Below are positions 46,628 to 56,937 of a DNA stretch of 64,000 bases, one piece after another. The stretch covers positions 6,692,138 through 6,756,137 of the forward strand of contig CP099840.1 in the NCBI GenBank assembly GCA_030062745.1, in the 5' to 3' direction. The notes beneath the pieces are model-generated. The model was not told where the DNA came from. It was given only the letters and a program-made list of their open reading frames with translations, and did not search any database. Made by a program: the position numbers and the translations under genes. Origin of the DNA: Capitulum mitella. Taxonomy: Eukaryota; Arthropoda; Thecostraca; Pollicipedomorpha; Pollicipedidae. Numbering within the stretch: the first letter of the stretch is position 1; every line of letters begins with the position of its first letter.

Positions 46628-46798
46628 CGGCCCCACATCCGCCAGGCCTCGGAAGTCGCCGCAGTTCGCGGACGGTATTTCCAAAGATGGTCTGGTGTGC
46701 TCAAAATGGTTGGCGCCGCCGAGGAGATCAGGCGCCAGGAGAGGATCCAGAGGCAGCCACGCTCCTTCCTGCCAGTCATGGGGCCATGTTCATCCATG
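46628..46798 (+). CDS. Candidate internal exon, 57 codons, unknown product
   Basis: Between a possible acceptor (GCCGCAG at 46621-46627) and a strong donor (ATG followed by GTGAGTATC at 46799) one plus-strand frame is open in phase 0. It reads protein-like sequence including RYFQRWSGVLKMVGAAEE and then IRRQERIQRQPRSF. Other frames on both strands are also open through GC content. The donor and the charged, helix-compatible composition favour this frame. I do not recognise a family, and no adjoining exons were identified. Confidence 0.33.
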
Positions 46799-46802
46799 GT
46801 GA

Positions 46803-48889
46803 GTATCGGGACCTCCGATGCCAGCAAACACGAAAACGATTTGTAAAATTGTGCCCAACGTGGAAAAGGAAGACGAAAATGATGTATAGGGAAAAGAGCC
46901 TAATATACAACTGTTGATCAAGCGTCATCAGAATATTACTCACCCAAATGGTGAGATCCCGTAAGGTGCACTGCCGTCAGAAATTTCATGGTTTTGGCCG
47001 TGGACAGAGCGTGAAAAACTAAACTAAACCCAAAATCAGAGTCGGTCATTCAGCATTAGCGCGGATCTCAGGACGACCACTGTGAGCCCGTGAGCCAGAA
47101 GTGCTGAGGACTCGAAAACGTCCGGCGGAGGGCCAAGTAAGCGGGAATCTCTGAGGCGACAAGAGTATCTCCAAACCAGAAGTCATGCAACACTAACCGA
47201 TCCGTTTTTGTCTCAAAGTAAGATGTATTTTGCAGCTTCCAAACAGAGCGAAACGATTAGCCGACGGCACCATTGCGCCAGTTGTCCGCCCGGAAAGAGG
47301 ACGGCGCCGTCAACATCACCACACAGATTCGATCAATTGCGGGCCTAATGACGCAGAACTGATAGCAGGGTCGCCAGCACGAGGACCAAGACCCGGTCAC
47401 GCTGGAGCCCGCACTAACATCCGTAAATACCGCCATCTCAGGATGATCGTGAAGGTTATGACAATAAGCGTTGGCTATGGCACTGCATTTCACACTGAGT
47501 GTTTGGTGTACGTGGGCCCGGCCGGTCCCTCGCTGCAGGTACCGTACCTTTCCCGAGTATCCTGTATGTGGCCCTGGCCTGTACGTGCTGCTGCGGAGGA
47601 GTCCTGTATGTGGGCTCGCCCGGCCTCCCTGCAGTGCCGGAGCAGGGACCATGCTGCTCCTGAGGGATTATGCGACCTGTAAGGGAGGCCTGGAGTTTTG
47701 CAGTGAAGTTTGGCATGTTACCGTGGTCACGTTTCGCTTTGGTCGGTCGGCAGTAGTGGGTGGACTCCTTTTTCTGCACCTTGTTAAGTCAAACACCGGG
47801 AAATGTCTGGATCATTTTAAGGCCACCCAGTAACAGCCTTTCAGCCTCAGCCTGTTCCTCAACGCCCTTGCCATTAGCTAGCTCCACTGCTCACGAATGC
47901 TTATGCTGCTGCTAACATGTGGCTAAGTTCACATCGTGGTGGTGATGGTTACGGCGATAATGTCATCTTGTTTTTTGTGAGTCAATAACGTCGTCTACGT
48001 CACGCGGTCGTCGCGGTCCACACACAAACTGGGCCTGCCGCCGGCCACGACCGTAATCAACAGGCACTGGGCCCTCTGAAGATAGAACAGCTCACGTGGC
48101 AGGAGTGATTTTATAACTGGATTCTCTGCCGTATGTTGGTGGTTATCTGGAAGAAATTTTCGCGTGATTGAAAGATATATCTGTGCTGAGCCCTAGTCTT
48201 TCTAGTTATTCTTACGAAAGCGCCAAACGAGGCAGGGGGCTATTTCGGCGCTTCCAAGCACTTGAAAGACGACAGAGGTTCAGATAAATCCCTGTGGTAT
48301 GTGTTGTACGCTGCAGGAGACTTACAGAACATCCCAAAAGGAAAAAAATATTGAATATTGCATTCGTCCTTCACTCTAGTCGTCTTGGATCTGAACCGTT
48401 TGATTTACCGATTAGAAGCAAGTTCTGTACTCACATGAGTTCATGTTTCCAAGTCACTGAAAACAGCCATAGCTTTCTCCAGCCAGTTACAAAGCTGATA
48501 GACCATGCACCAAATGGCGGATTGGTTGGACATTTGCCATACTTGCTCTCCGGTGTTTACGCACGGTCTTAAAGTCTGAATAACATTGTATGAAAATAGA
48601 ACAATCCATCGACATGAAAAATGTTGCAATGGTCATCTTAGGAACAATGGGAGCTGAACGTGGGCAGTTTGTTTTCGAAAAAGAAAGCGCAGATCTAAAA
48701 ACGTTGCGGACCTTCCTCAACTATGGGGGCTGGGAACACAGTTTCGGGTGCCCAAATATTTTAGTTCCTTTCAGGCATTCGACACCTGGAACAGGGTTTG
48801 AGAGCTCCCGAACGAGATTTTTCCTTGGAAAGCGCTGAATGGTCCAGCAAATTCCAGCTGTAGCTACGGCGACAACGTGAGGAACTCAC
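46803..48889. other. No gene recognised
   Basis: Includes a faint repeat at 47500-47650 (CTGTATGTGG / GCCCGGCC phrases). Otherwise unique sequence. Confidence 0.35.
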
Positions 48890-49113
48890 CACCATTTTCG
48901 GCAGGTAACTAATATGGCGAAGGGCGGCCGACCGTTTCCAGTGACGACGCATGGTCACTGCTTTTTCTTGCGGCGGCCGCCAGGTGAGTAGGCTATTGAG
49001 CGGTGCAACGCGCAACAGCGAAGCGACCGCTGAAGAGCGGCGGCGTTCCGCAGAAGCTCGGACCGTGCAAAGATGGCGGCCGTCCGTCCCGTCTGGTTGG
49101 ACGACGGCCTCCT
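48890..49113 (-). CDS. Candidate exon on minus strand, unknown product
   Basis: A minus-strand frame is open from a possible acceptor (GTCGCAG then AGGAGG at 49113) to ATGGTG followed by GTGAGT (donor at 48889-48884). The conceptual product contains SAERRRSSAVASLLRV and RHWKRSAALRHISYLPKMV and is basic. The plus strand of the same segment also has an ATG (48914) and a perfect CAG/GTGAGTA donor after 48983, so the strand is uncertain. Either, both or neither may be used. Confidence 0.25.
49070..49080 (+). promoter_or_regulatory. YY1-type motif AAGATGGCGGC
   Basis: An exact match to the extended YY1/Pho consensus, which in animals often sits just downstream of transcription starts. It lies in a small GC-rich patch with splice donors on both strands, compatible with a (bidirectional) promoter. 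Inference only. Confidence 0.45.
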
Positions 49114-49159
49114 CTGCGACCACACGGAGCGGAGGTCTGAAGGTCAGTTTACAAGAGCG

Positions 49160-51043
49160 GCAGGGACGTTAGAACGGGGGGGAGGGGGGACAGGGGGCAG
49201 CTGTCCCCTAACCTTGGACAACATTCAGCATTAACCCTAGGGTGTTGCATGGAAAGAAAGGAGGTGAAAATCGCGTTTGCATATGGTGTGAGCTCAGAGA
49301 GGGTGGTCATGTATTCAGGATCTCGACAAAAACTGCAACCCAGCAAAGACGAATAGATTGGTGCCGACGCAACCCCATCGCGATTTCGTCTGTCGTGTTT
49401 GTCAGTTATGCATAGGAAACCGTGTCAATGGTGTGCCGCCATTAGCTGATTACTTTTAGGGCATGCCTCGGATGTGGTGGCCGGCTCATAAAGCTCGCGA
49501 GGCAGATACTCACGGGCAGGTTCTAATAACGTGCTCCCGGCGCTCCGAATTCTCACGAACGCTCGTGACCAGCACCACGAAGGGGTACTCTCTGATGTAC
49601 GAGTGTATCTGCTAATTAATGCACCTCACGGCAATGGTGGCCGTTCTTTTCGTGGTGTAATTCGGACACCTTATGCCATTCTCAGAGATTAATTATCAGT
49701 TATCCATGGTCGTTCATGTAATACTCGTGACAGTCTGATGGAATAGCCCGGGCGGATTGATACAGATACCCTACTCGAAATGGTGGCCTTACATTACCAA
49801 TGATCAAAGCTAGGCGAATATGAAACGCCGATGCGAGTATTTGCACATGGCGACTCTGATACTCATCATTGGTGTGAATAGATGAAATGCAAATGTTCAA
49901 CATTACAGCCGTCTTCTCTGTGATGGTTTGCCCCTGGTGAATACCTTCCTGCTTTATTTCTTGAAGTCCAATATTATTATTTGCATTACACCGCATCTCC
50001 TTTCCCTCGAACGATTTCCTTGCTTTCGCCCACCTGCCTGCTTCTCTCCGTTTTCCAGGGGCTCGTCCATGCTTCAAAGTCCCACTCCGATTCCGCAACA
50101 TTCGCATTTGAAGCTTTATGCTTCAACAAATGGCCGGACTGTAAAATCTTCCACACGGCCTGATCTCTGACAGAACACCGTTGCTGCTTTACGCCGTTCT
50201 CATCGCCGTTTGTCTTGAACATGCTCCTTTTGACGCATTGCTTACTTCGGCGGCTGGGATAATAGCTTCCCAGCGGGTCGATGCCACGCCATATGCAGCA
50301 GATACATATATTAACATCAGCAACAGCTGCATTACGGATGCGACAGAGTGCGGAAATATCCAGCAATGTACCACGGCTGCTGAGCGGCACGTTTGTTTAG
50401 ATCAGGACTGTTGCTGCCGAAAAGCTTGCGGCCATGCGGCCCGAGCAGACACCAACAGCCAGCCTGGCCATTGACCCACTCCATCGCGCGCATCATGCAT
50501 CACCGAGGAGCGCCAAATGACCGCTCCGCCTAGGCTTTCCAGCGATTACCAAGGAAATATGGAGCCGCGGCTAATCACCGACGTGGACCCTCCCTTGACG
50601 AAGACGCACCGCCCTGTACGTGCGGTCCTTGTCTGGCACCGAGCGCCTGCTGGTAGGTGTTAAGGCCAGGAGGTCGCAGACTGTGAATATTGTAGACATC
50701 CGAACAAGGGACATCGTTCGGCCGTTATCAAATATTCGCCTATTTCGGGATTTTTACTCAAGCATAAAATTGGACTGGAACTATGCAGGCCACCCGTTCA
50801 CCAATTGTGAAGGGTGCGGGCGAGACTTCTGAGCTGAAACCAACCCTCTATCGGACCGGCTTTTCCTTCTTATGAACTCATAACGTAGTTCGTATGCGAC
50901 ATCGGTGCTTCCAACGATTTCAGGGGCCATTATGAAAACGTTGACATAGTGGCCTTCATGAATATAGTTAGTCGGCTGGCGCAGCCTTAAAGTGCATCAC
51001 ATTTGGAAACAACGAGGCCGCCATTGTTTGATGACGGCATTCA
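49160..51043. other. No gene recognised
   Basis: A G-rich phrase at 49170-49210 (GGGGACAGGGGGCAGCTGTCCCC) can form a short hairpin. The rest is unique-looking with short frames. Confidence 0.4.
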
Positions 51044-51730
51044 TTAACCCTGGTCCCGGCAGGGGGGGGGCCGAATTCGCCCTCTCCCTCGGGCTTTTTG
51101 CTTGCCTATTCTAGAGTTTTTGGCCTAGCTCCACGAAACCTGGTCAATTTTTTATCGATTCTTTATACGTACTGTAACAATATTTCGTAATTCGTTTTTC
51201 CTCAGGGGCGGGGCCAGGCAACGTTTTTGGAAGGCACCTCAGGCCATTTTTGGCCCTGTTGAAGGTAAAAGGACAACGGCTGCCAAAAACAGCGCTTTTA
51301 AGATATAACTTAAAACATTATGTGGATGCATAGCTAAGTTGCTGGGCAAGCAAAAAAATGTAATTTGTTCACATGAGATCACTTCACAAGGTCAGGTCAA
51401 GGTCAGAAGTCAAAATTTGGTTTCATAGTAATAATTTTGGCACTATTTTTCCAGATGCCAACCCAGAGTACATATCACGGCCCTCTATTTATCTGCCAAG
51501 TTTCAGGTTGATATCAGGTCGGGTCACGGAGTTTGATCTAAATTGTCAGTGTGCTTACTCTATATCACGATAGACGTGAAATGGAAATTTAGGAAAAGAG
51601 TAAATTCAGATGATTGGGGATGTTTTCAAATAATATGAAATGTACATCATTCCACTTGACTCTAAGATCATTGGAGGTCATTTAACCCTATTCCCGGAGG
51701 GCTAGATGGTATGGTCGATTCCCGGCAGGG

Positions 51731-51760
51731 GGATTCGGATTCGGATTCGGATTCGGATTC
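51731..51760. repeat. (GGATTC)5 microsatellite in the end of copy D
   Basis: Five perfect hexamers sit inside the subterminal palindrome that in other copies is a single GGATTCGG core between G and C runs. Confidence 0.97.
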
Positions 51761-52248
51761 GGCCCCCCTGAGATCTCGAGAACTACTCGTCCGATTTCAT
51801 CGCAACAAACGGCAATCGATTTGCCGGGACGTAAACTACAATTTTATAAAAAGAAATTTTCTAAATTTCGAAATTTGTGGATACAGGGGGGCAAATATGT
51901 CAAAATGGGGGGTACCTTTGGACCTCTTATAACTCCGTCGTTTATGGACGGATTTCATTGAAACTGGCATGAATCGAGAGATTATGGATAAGGCTTTTAC
52001 CATGGGTCCACAAATCTGAAATTTTGAGAAAATTCATGGGCGTTCACAGGGTTTCAAAAATAAGAGGATTGGTTTTCTAACAACTGAATGAACAAAAAAG
52101 GCAAACACCCTTTTTTGGCTTCTGCTAGTCATGTTGTACCAAAGAAGTACAAATCACATTACAATGTTTGTATAATGTTAGCATAGGCGGTGCCAGGGAC
52201 ATGAAAAAGGGGGAACTGTCACGGTCACACGTTTCTCAGATCAACTTG

Positions 52249-52261
52249 TGACCTTTGACCT
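52249..52261 (-). promoter_or_regulatory. Perfect DR1 motif in MITE copy D
   Basis: TGACCTTTGACCT on plus, which is AGGTCAAAGGTCA on minus. It is at the same element position as the copy A site. Confidence 0.6.
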
Positions 52262-53629
52262 TAAATGACCTCCAGTGACCTTGGGGTCACTTGGAATGAT
52301 CTCGTGTGCATTTGATACTGTCTGTAAACGTTTTCAATCATCTGAATTCACTCTATTCCAAAAATTTCATTTTATGGCTATTGCGCGCGCACCGAAATTT
52401 TAGGTCATAGCTCCGTGACCCGACCTGATATCAAGCTGAAACTCGGTACACAAGTAAAGGGTACCCTTGTACGTCATATATATTCCGGGTTTGGCATTTG
52501 AAAAAACGACGCCGAAATTATTTCAAAAAAATAAATTTTGACTTTTGACCTTGACCTGACCTTGCAAAGTGACCTCAGATAAACAACATTTTTTGTGCGC
52601 ATTGCCTAACTATTTAACTATACATCCATATAAAGTTTTAAGTTCTAGCTTTAGAACTCTGTTTTTGGCAGACATTTTCCTTTTACCCTGAACATGGCCA
52701 AAAATGGCCTGAGGTTCCTCCCAAAAACGTTGCCTGGCTCCGCTCCTAAGCAAAGTAGAATTGTGAAATTTTGTCACAGCGCGTAGAAAGGATAGCTAGG
52801 AAAAGTGACCAAGTTTCGTGAAGCTGCGTCAAAAAGCCTGGAATTGGCAAGCAAAAAACCCGAGGGGGGGCGGATTCCGCCCCCCTGCCGGGAATAGGGT
52901 TAAGGTCAAACGTAGAAAGTTGACCTGATGAGCATGTGAACATGACAGTTCCCCTTGTCCATGTCCCTGACACCGCCTATGCTAACATTATACAAACAGT
53001 GTAGTGCGATTTGTGCTTTTTCGGCATAGAATAACTAGCAAAAGCTAAAACAAAGTTTTTACATTTTTGTTTTGTTTTTGAAAAATGTAATCCTCCTATT
53101 TTCGAAAACCAGTGAACGCCAATGAATTTCCTCAAAATTTCAGACGTTAGCACGAATAGTAAAAGCTCTATCCACAAGCCCTCGATTCATGACAAGTACA
53201 TCAAAATCGGCCCATAAACAGCAGAGTTATAACAAGCCCAAAAATATCCTCCATTTGGACTGGTTTGGCCCTCCTCCGCATCCACCCCTTCCCAGATTTC
53301 AAAAAACTTCTTGTTATAACAATATAGTTTACGTCATGGCAAATGATTGCCTCTTGTTGGAATAAAATCGGAAGAGTCGTTCTTGAGATCTTAGGGGCGC
53401 GGGCGAGTCCGCTTCCCCCCCTCCCCGCCTGGAATCGGCAACACCATCTAGCCCTTCGGGAACTGGGTTAACAGTGTGAATCGATTAAGCGCTTGGCCCA
53501 GGATATCAAAAATTCAAGTTACAATGCTCGTTGAGTTAAATCTTATACTGAAATGCAGTGGAACTAAGCAACATGTCGTTTTAAGAATATTTACCATCAC
53601 CGAAAACCAAACGTATGCATTGCCCATGT

Positions 53630-53967
53630 AAAGCCGCCGCCGTGGCCTGATGGTTAAGGAGCCGGACAACAGAGCGCGGCGATTGGCAGGCACTGGGCTC
53701 GAGTCCAAGAAGGGGAACCCGTATTTGGCCCGAAACCAAAAGGGCCAGCTGGCCACATGGTGGTCGTGTCGTGGAGCTACACGGCACGATAGAGATCCTC
53801 CAGCACCACTTGGTTCGGCGCCTTGGGCAAAATGATTCCATATTTGGGAACACCTGAGTGTCGGGTCAGGGTCTAGCAAAAATCTGGGCTTAGCAGCGCC
53901 ACTGATCTGAATACCATCCACTTCAACACGTTCGGGTTAACATAAGAAAAAAGAAAAGAAAAAACAT
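53630..53967 (+). mobile_element. tRNA-derived SINE
   Basis: Starts GCCGCCGCCGTGGCCTGATGG. A polymerase III A box (TGGCCTGATGG, 53643-53653) and B box (GGCTCGAGTCC, 53696-53706) are spaced about 43 bases apart, as in tRNA genes, but the tRNA fold is not intact. A unique body containing GGCGCCTTGGGCAAAATG follows, and the element ends in an A-rich tail with AAGAAAAAAGAAAAGAAAAAA (about 53944-53966). About 340 bp. No clear target-site duplication. Only this copy is seen in the window. Confidence 0.78.
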
Positions 53968-55007
53968 GAATACCAATTAAAGGAAATGTTCGATGTTCAT
54001 TCATAAAAAAACGCTCTCATTCGAAGATGACATGCAAGTCACGAAGGCGACTTCGAAGCAACAGGATAATGAAAACAAGCAACCGACCACACCAGACCTA
54101 AATTTATATAATCATTTGCCTTCTTGTTCTCATGTCAGAGTTCGCCAATGAGCCTCATATATTGTTTTGGTGTTTTGCATTGTTTTGTACGGATACACGA
54201 TTCCACTATTTCTCTAGAAGAGATCCATCCGATTTCGTAAATACTTGGTGGAGGCGAAGCGAAATAATGCCGAATGCTTGCACCATTATTAATGCGGGTG
54301 AGCTGAATTCAGGGCGCATTTTTAGCATTCTGACTCCCCAAGCAGAGTAAAAATAGCCAAATTTGCCACAGAATTCTGTTGTGTTTAATCACGTCTGGCT
54401 GTTTTCTTTGCAAATATAATTAGTGCTTCGTACGAGAAGTATTGGTATACCCGAAATCAAAGCAACGTCGCCCTTCAAGATAAGGTCTTAATGCCCCAGA
54501 AATCTGGTGTGCCTAATCATGTCTGGTTATTTTCTTTGCGAATACAATTAGCGCTTACCTCATCAGAAGAATGTTTGTATGCACATATATATATATATGA
54601 TATATGATATACAATATATAATAAACACGTGTATCATTTATACCCGCTATATTCTACCAGCAAAGAGCCATATTCGACATATATCGCTAGCATAGCCAAA
54701 TTTCCAGGGAGAGAAAACTGCCACAGCTATTCTGAGCGGAGTCTGTGGTTCTCCTTAGCTGCATACCGCATGGTAATCACCTTGGCATTCACCACTCCAT
54801 TTCTTATGCTGCATCCATTCGTTCAGCGAAACCCAATAACTCCTGCCTCTGGACAATGCTACAGCCTTCACTCTTATCAGCCTGAATCGGGCGCAGTCGG
54901 AATGATGCCGACACATCTGATCGACCAAATAGTCATCAGTCATTGATTGAGCGCCTGCAGCCGGCGGCGGCAACGCCTGGTGGCCAGCCCACCGCCCGCG
55001 GGGTGGA
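53968..55007. other. AT-rich sequence with an AT-rich simple tract
   Basis: An imperfect AT/ATAT tract lies at about 54584-54622. No gene recognised. Confidence 0.45.
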
Positions 55008-55280
55008 CTGTCCACCGAGTGTCCAACGAAGCCGAATGTCCACCGACTGTCCACCGTCGCCGGCCGTCCACTGACTGTCCACCCACTGGCCGCCGGGGCC
55101 GACTGTCGACCGGGGCCCGACTGTCCACCGAATGTCCATCAGAACCGACTGTCCAGCGGAGCAGACTGCTCACTGGGGCCGACCAATCACCGGGGCCCGA
55201 CTGTCCACCGGAGCCTGACTGTCCACCCACTCACCAGGGCTGACTGTCCACCGGGGCCGACTGTCCACTCGGACGGCTTT
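55008..55280. repeat. Minisatellite with core GACTGTCCACCGGGGCC
   Basis: Roughly fifteen diverged copies of a 17-19 base unit (CCGACTGTCCACCGGGGC), with the subunit TGTCCACC. Some blocks show a double-unit period near 36. The ORFs on both strands here (DGRRWTVGG-like peptides) are artefacts. Confidence 0.85.
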
Positions 55281-55700
55281 CAGCAGGGTTTGAGGCTCGC
55301 CGCTCGCAGAGGCGCGGCACAGGGGCCGGGACGGGCAGCGGCTCCGCTCTGGGCACCGGCTCTCTCCGGCCGAATCATGTCAATCTGATACCGACTGTTG
55401 AATAGCACCGCTGTGAGACAGCTACTTAGTGCACGTTGGGTGGCAAAGCTATTAGTGGAATAAATGTTATGGATTTAGCTCTGCAGGGAATCAGCTGTGC
55501 CCGCAATTACGTCACTTCTGCTTGTCGAGTCGCCTTTTAGCTGAACACACTTTCAGTTCACGCAGGTGATGCAAACAAACCCACGGCAACGGTTTGGTGC
55601 ACTCGTTTACCATTGAGAGGATTTGTTAAAGTTCGTGCTGGTTCATTAACAGTCATTTTCGCAATATTTCTCAACCCAGCACCGCCTAGACAGTTTTTAT
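55281..55700. other. No gene recognised
   Basis: A GC-rich patch to about 55370, then AT-richer unique sequence up to element F2. Confidence 0.35.
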
Positions 55701-56933
55701 ACTCACGACCGCCTGGGGATGTCAGAAGGGGCACCCCCGGTTATTTCAGGATCTTACCGTCGGATCCAAAGCGGTCTATCACCAATCGATAACTTTGAGT
55801 CTTGCTATTCAGGAAATACTACGTTAGCCCTGGCCACGTGGCTGATGACGTCACAGGTCACGTAAAACGCATAGCAAGACGTCGGAAAAACTGACACCTG
55901 TTCGCATATCACATCATCAGCAATACCGGCCTTAGAACCTTCAGCTGGGTATCAAATGAAACGTCACGATCGTCCGCATCAGAAACATGCCAAAATATGA
56001 ATAAAATGTGGGTCGTGGTCAGCCTAGGTCAGGTTAAATATTGGTTTTACTTCACATGCCAAAAATCGATACTTTCTAGCGGCCGTTTTGATGTACTTAG
56101 CAAAAATGACGAAAGTGAAACCCTCTGATGATCAGTTTTACATTACCTGCTCTCCATCCAGTGAAGGTCTTTCTAGGTCGGGTCAGATAAGGTTGTGTTA
56201 CTCTTCCTGACAAGTAACAATAATTGCTTGCTGGGATTCCTTATTGCGTCAAGTACAGAACTAAAATGACATGACAGTTAAATCTGCTCTGTCTGTTCCT
56301 TATTGGATCAAAGTCAAGCGAGGTCAGGACACGTAGTCATTTTTCTTTTTCTGACTAGGAACAATAATTGCTGTCTGCTGTTACTGAATGGCCTTCCACA
56401 GACAACGTTATATTTCAGTCGTTTTGACATCTACCTATGACGTGACCTTGCATGACCCCACGTTGCGTTTGGTGAACCTCGCTAAGAGGCGCATATAGAT
56501 TTGCGTATCTGGTTTGAACGACGGGGAAGGTCACCGGAAACCACTTCTATCACTCACAACGCAAATCAGTCCCATTGACGTCGTGCATATGACCTAGCAT
56601 GATCTCTAATGTTGACGTTTCCCGATTACATATCCTTTTGGGACCGTAAATTATGTAAATTCAAATATTCCATGCATTATATTCGCGAATTTCAACAAAA
56701 TCGAAGCATGTTCGCGCCACTGCCCGAAAAGGCAAAAACATGCAAGCAAGGTTCACTTATGACGTCATATCTCCATGACCTCATCAGGCATGGAAATGAT
56801 TTTGATGTCAAAATATGTAAAGTTGATTGATAAACAGCTACCGAAAGTTTGGTTGGTCTGGCTCTTATGTTTCAGAAGTTATTCACGAAAAATCAAGGGG
56901 GTGGGCTATTTGACAATCTCAGGCGGTGCCGGG
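55701..56933 (+). mobile_element. TTAA-type MITE family F, copy F2
   Basis: About 1.23 kb, in opposite orientation to F1 (15691-16853) and alignable from end to end. Shared landmarks include GTGACGTCATC / GATGACGTCACAGGTCACGT, GACACC near TTCAGCTGGGT, and TTCGCGAAT. The right end reads GGCGGTGCCGGG and then an intact TTAA (56934-56937). The left end, ACTCACGACCGCCTGGGG, follows TTAT. The interior is rich in AGGTCA/TGACC phrases and has no coding capacity. Confidence 0.85.
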
Positions 56934-56937
56934 TTAA

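Larger units (their letters stand above)
51686..52899 (-). mobile_element. TTAA-type MITE family G, copy D (nested, inverted)
   Basis: A complete 1214-bp copy inserted into copy C. TTAA flanks both sides (51682-51685 and 52900-52903), and both tips are intact (CCCTATTCCCGG and its reverse complement). The target site in other copies reads CATTTAAGGTCAAA. In copy C this is CATTTAA, insert, TTAAGGTCAAA, which shows insertion with precise TTAA duplication. It contains a perfect DR1 site and an expanded GGATTC microsatellite near one end. Confidence 0.95.
51048..53467 (+). mobile_element. TTAA-type MITE family G, copy C (split by copy D)
   Basis: Flanked by TTAA at 51044-51047 and 53468-53471. 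The left tip is CCCTGGTCCCGG and the right tip ends CCCTTCGGGAACTGGG, both diverged from the consensus. The left part (51048-51681) and right part (52904-53467) join perfectly in element coordinates, separated only by copy D plus one TTAA. Without the insert the element is about 1.2 kb. It is more diverged than its insert, as expected of the older element. Confidence 0.92.

Noticed and set aside
53630..53710. True tRNA gene
   Set aside because: A and B boxes are present, but the acceptor stem and anticodon arm do not pair and an A-tailed body follows; it is a SINE.
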